This document shows, one piece after another, positions 61,573-64,000 of a stretch of DNA of 64,000 nucleotides. The position numbers and the translations under genes were made by a program. The notes under the pieces are model-generated. The model made no database searches. It worked only from the letters and a program-made list of their open reading frames with translations, and had not been told where the DNA came from. Source of the stretch: Bilabrum cf. latius (lineage: Eukaryota; Bigyra: Bicosoecida; Bigyra; Bicosoecida); contig OZ237757.1 of NCBI GenBank assembly GCA_965178125.1, positions 496,001-560,000 of the forward strand, written 5' to 3'. The stretch's first letter is position 1; every line of letters starts with the position of its first letter.

Positions 61573-64000
61573 ATGAAAACGCCCTATACCCGCCCATACA
61601 CCAATATTTTCCCTGTTAATCGAAGTATCGACCGTGGTATCTTCATGTTGGCCAATGAAGCGCTGAGAATGCTTGTTCTAGCGTCCATACTGGCCTCGAT
61701 CCTGCTCGCGAACGCCGTGAATGCCGATTCACAGCCAAGCACGTCCGAAACTAGCGAAGACCGGCGTTGCAATGCTCCCGATGTGCTAAACTAGCTAGGT
61801 ATATCATATTTACCGTTCACTATGACAGCTACTGGTGTTCCAGGGCACCGTTTGGGACGAGTGGTCGAAGCCACGTGCGGATCCTACAGCTGCATCCGTC
61901 CAGCCTGTATGCCAGAACATGTGAGCTAGCTGAAACGAACTAAGAAACTTTCTACCTATATCAAAGTATGACGCCGACGTAAAGTAAGATTTAAGCAAAC
62001 CCTGTCCCAAGACAGCAAAAAATCGCTACGGCCGTCATTCGCAGCTCCATGCAGTGAAGACCTAGCGCGCGTATTCATCAGTCCAGACACACTCGACTGA
62101 GTCAACAGTAGAAAAAGCAGAGATGATAGCTCGTCAAGCCGGGTTCTCTGCATCTTACGGCCCGGTTGGAATGGGATTCGGCTACATCTTCGAATCCTCT
62201 ACAGAGACGGCTAAAGGATCACAGGGATTTGAAGTCATTTCGACCCGGCACATCGACGTGATTGACTACTCTTTGAAGCCAAGTTCATGGTTTACTGCGT
62301 GTTTTGCCGAGTACCCCCAGGGAACTCCAGGGTCTGCCGAAATGCTGCAAGTCCCATCAAGTTTCCGAGACATGTCGCAAGAACCGCCGACGGCAGAATC
62401 AGGTCGCTTGAGTTGTGATCGTCTTTTTACCCAGTCGGCCCTCTCGGATGCATTTGAGAAAGCATCTCAAGGATTACCTGTTCCGGAATCTCTGCTCTCC
62501 GAGTAGTTGCCGAGGTATCAATCTGAGCGGCTTGCAGTTCTGGAGCAAGCATCCGAAATCATTCAGAACTATTATGCAGAGTTCGTGCGGTAGTATGGAG
62601 CAATGACTATTGCAAACATAAGCTTAGGCGGGGAGTTGTCGGCAGTTCACAGCTTCGCTTCCGAAAATCTTGCTGCAGAAGACAAGCTTGAGATCGGACT
62701 CTAGCTTCAGGCCGGTATTGACAGCGAGTCTGCATTCAACTTGGGGGATCTGCTGGCTTCTGCAAGTGGAATAACATCGACTGAAACCCACTTGAACTAC
62801 AGCAAGGTTATCGATGGCCTGAAGGACGTGACTTCGACTGCGTATTACTCTCGATCGGAGCGGCAAAAAGGAGCTTCAAGTGAGCGTATCCTGAACATCC
62901 TGAGCGCAGCAGCCCACGGTGGAAAATTCGTGTTAGACATGAGCATGAAGTACAGCACATCGTAGCAGGTTCGCATCGCGAATACCGCGAAAAATGTTAG
63001 GCATACCGCTACGGGCGGCAAGCCGGAACTGATCACTATTGGTGGTGCATCCAACGTGGGGGATTCGCAGGCCAACGCTCACATGGAGTGGTCTGCCTCA
63101 GTACAAGACTTCCCAAGCGTGGTTCGAAGCGTGTCCATCCCCACCAGCGCGTTCATGGCCTTCGGCGACAGGTTCGCCTGCACCCGCCTGCTGGAGGCTT
63201 CCGACCAGCCCCACCTGTACGCCACCGAGGCCGACAGGGAGAGAGACTTCCGCGCGTGCTTCGCCTCGGGGTCCGGCCACCTGCTGAAGGATGACGACAG
63301 CACGCGAGAAGTGGAAGCGCACGAGCTGCCCCTCGTGTCGCGCTGGCGCAAGGCCCTGGTGCGGGCCGCCACCGAGGCCCGTCTGCGGGATGCCACCCGG
63401 CTGTCGTCGACGTTCGAGGCGGCTCGCACCGCGGGCGAGGTGATCCGCAGGGGCATGGAGATGTCGGATGGCGAGTGCAAGGACCTGTCAGAGCTGGTCC
63501 GGTGGTACACCATGATGCGGCTCACGGACTGGCCCGAGCTGGCCCCGATGGAGCCTGTGGACTGCGACAGGCGCGGGGAGCAGCCGCAGGGTGGGCGCCG
63601 GGGCCTGCACAGTCTGTCGACCGAGGACAAGACCATACTGGGGAACAAGGGACAGGACGCGAACAAGTACAAGGGGCACGCCACGGACCACTGCAGGGCC
63701 TGTCTGAACACAGTGCACGCCTACCTGACGTACAGCGCGCAGACCGGGCCTGGGCCACACAACCTGCAGTGCACGACGGTATCGAGCTTCACGCCCCCAT
63801 CTAGCTTGCAGTGCAATGCGTTCGCGCAGCTGTGGGGCGTGTCCGCCGACTCGGAGACGAAGGAAAGACGCATCGCCCGCCACTGCTCGATGCTGCCGCT
63901 GGAGGTGGAGCAGGGGCTGCGGCTGCACGCGGCACTGGACACGAAGCGGGAGGTGCAGGCGGGCACCGAGACTCGGATCGAGCCGCCGAAGTGCCGTGTG
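61573..64000 (+). CDS. Secreted MACPF-domain protein, 3' partial
   Basis: MACPF proteins include pore-forming effectors and non-lytic adhesion or developmental factors. Exons are 61573-61798, 61844-61920 and 62045 to beyond the window (phases 1 then 0). A hydrophobic N-terminal segment (MLVLASILASILLANAVNA) is a signal peptide. It starts 24 residues inside if ATG 61573 is used, or is N-terminal if ATG 61645 is used. The MACPF core shows LGRVVEATCG, then GFSASYGPVGMGFGYIF, then the signature region AEFVR-UAG-YGAMTIANIS followed by LGGEL. The usual YGTH is YGAM, so the His is lost. Sense TAGs lie at 61792, 62063, 62504, 62591, 62702 and 62963. Downstream of about 63.1 kb is a charged, helical C-terminal region of unknown fold. 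No function (lytic or otherwise) can be inferred. Confidence 0.72.

Noticed and set aside
1-64000. CRISPR arrays, bacterial operons or tRNA/rRNA genes
   Set aside because: No direct-repeat/spacer pattern, no Shine-Dalgarno-led operons, and no cloverleaf with an obvious B-box was recognised by eye. A tRNA scan would be needed to exclude a small tRNA gene.

Overview
This is a gene-dense, GC-rich stretch of a eukaryotic nuclear genome. It has short GT-AG introns (about 90-150 nt), mitochondrial-type presequences, an m7G-cap-binding protein, a WAVE-complex subunit and very large mosaic surface proteins. I cannot assign a lineage from the sequence alone. The central observation is that UAG is not a stop here. 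At least 68 in-frame TAG codons lie inside otherwise continuous reading frames of about 15 genes. Read as glutamine they restore recognisable full-length proteins. Terminal codons are mostly TGA (12 genes) and occasionally TAA (2 genes), so the inferred code is UAG = Gln with UGA and UAA as stops. All CDS extents below use this reading.

Layout, left to right. (1) 0.1-1.2 kb: a cysteine-rich protein with small introns (minus), divergent from an unrecognised protein (1.25-2.2 kb, plus). (2) 2.4-10.5 kb, all minus: CBP20 cap-binding protein, a beta-trefoil protein with an acidic tail, membrane-anchored ethanolamine-phosphate cytidylyltransferase, and a mitochondrial-type RluA pseudouridine synthase with a long extension. 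(3) 10.6-13.4 kb, plus: an ABC-F ATPase, divergent from the synthase across 143 nt. (4) 13.6-17.3 kb, minus: a small lectin-like protein and a type I membrane glycoprotein. (5) 17.5-24.6 kb, plus: CYFIP/Sra-1 of the WAVE complex, intronless. (6) 24.9-54.9 kb: two giant paralogous surface receptors (4,686 and 4,678 residues) facing each other tail to tail as arms of a roughly 13.7 kb inverted repeat around a 1.4 kb spacer. (7) 55.1-56.4 kb, plus: TRMO tRNA methyltransferase. (8) 56.4-57.7 kb: simple repeats and a dispersed element. (9) 57.7-60.8 kb, minus: an unrecognised His-rich protein. (10) 61.6 kb to the window end, plus: a secreted MACPF-domain protein, cut by the window edge.

The genes are mostly independent housekeeping functions: cap binding, phosphatidylethanolamine synthesis, RNA modification, actin regulation. 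They are interspersed with cell-surface and secreted proteins. The large paralogue pair is the structural highlight. It also supplies an internal test of the code, because five positions carry TAG in one copy and CAG in the other.
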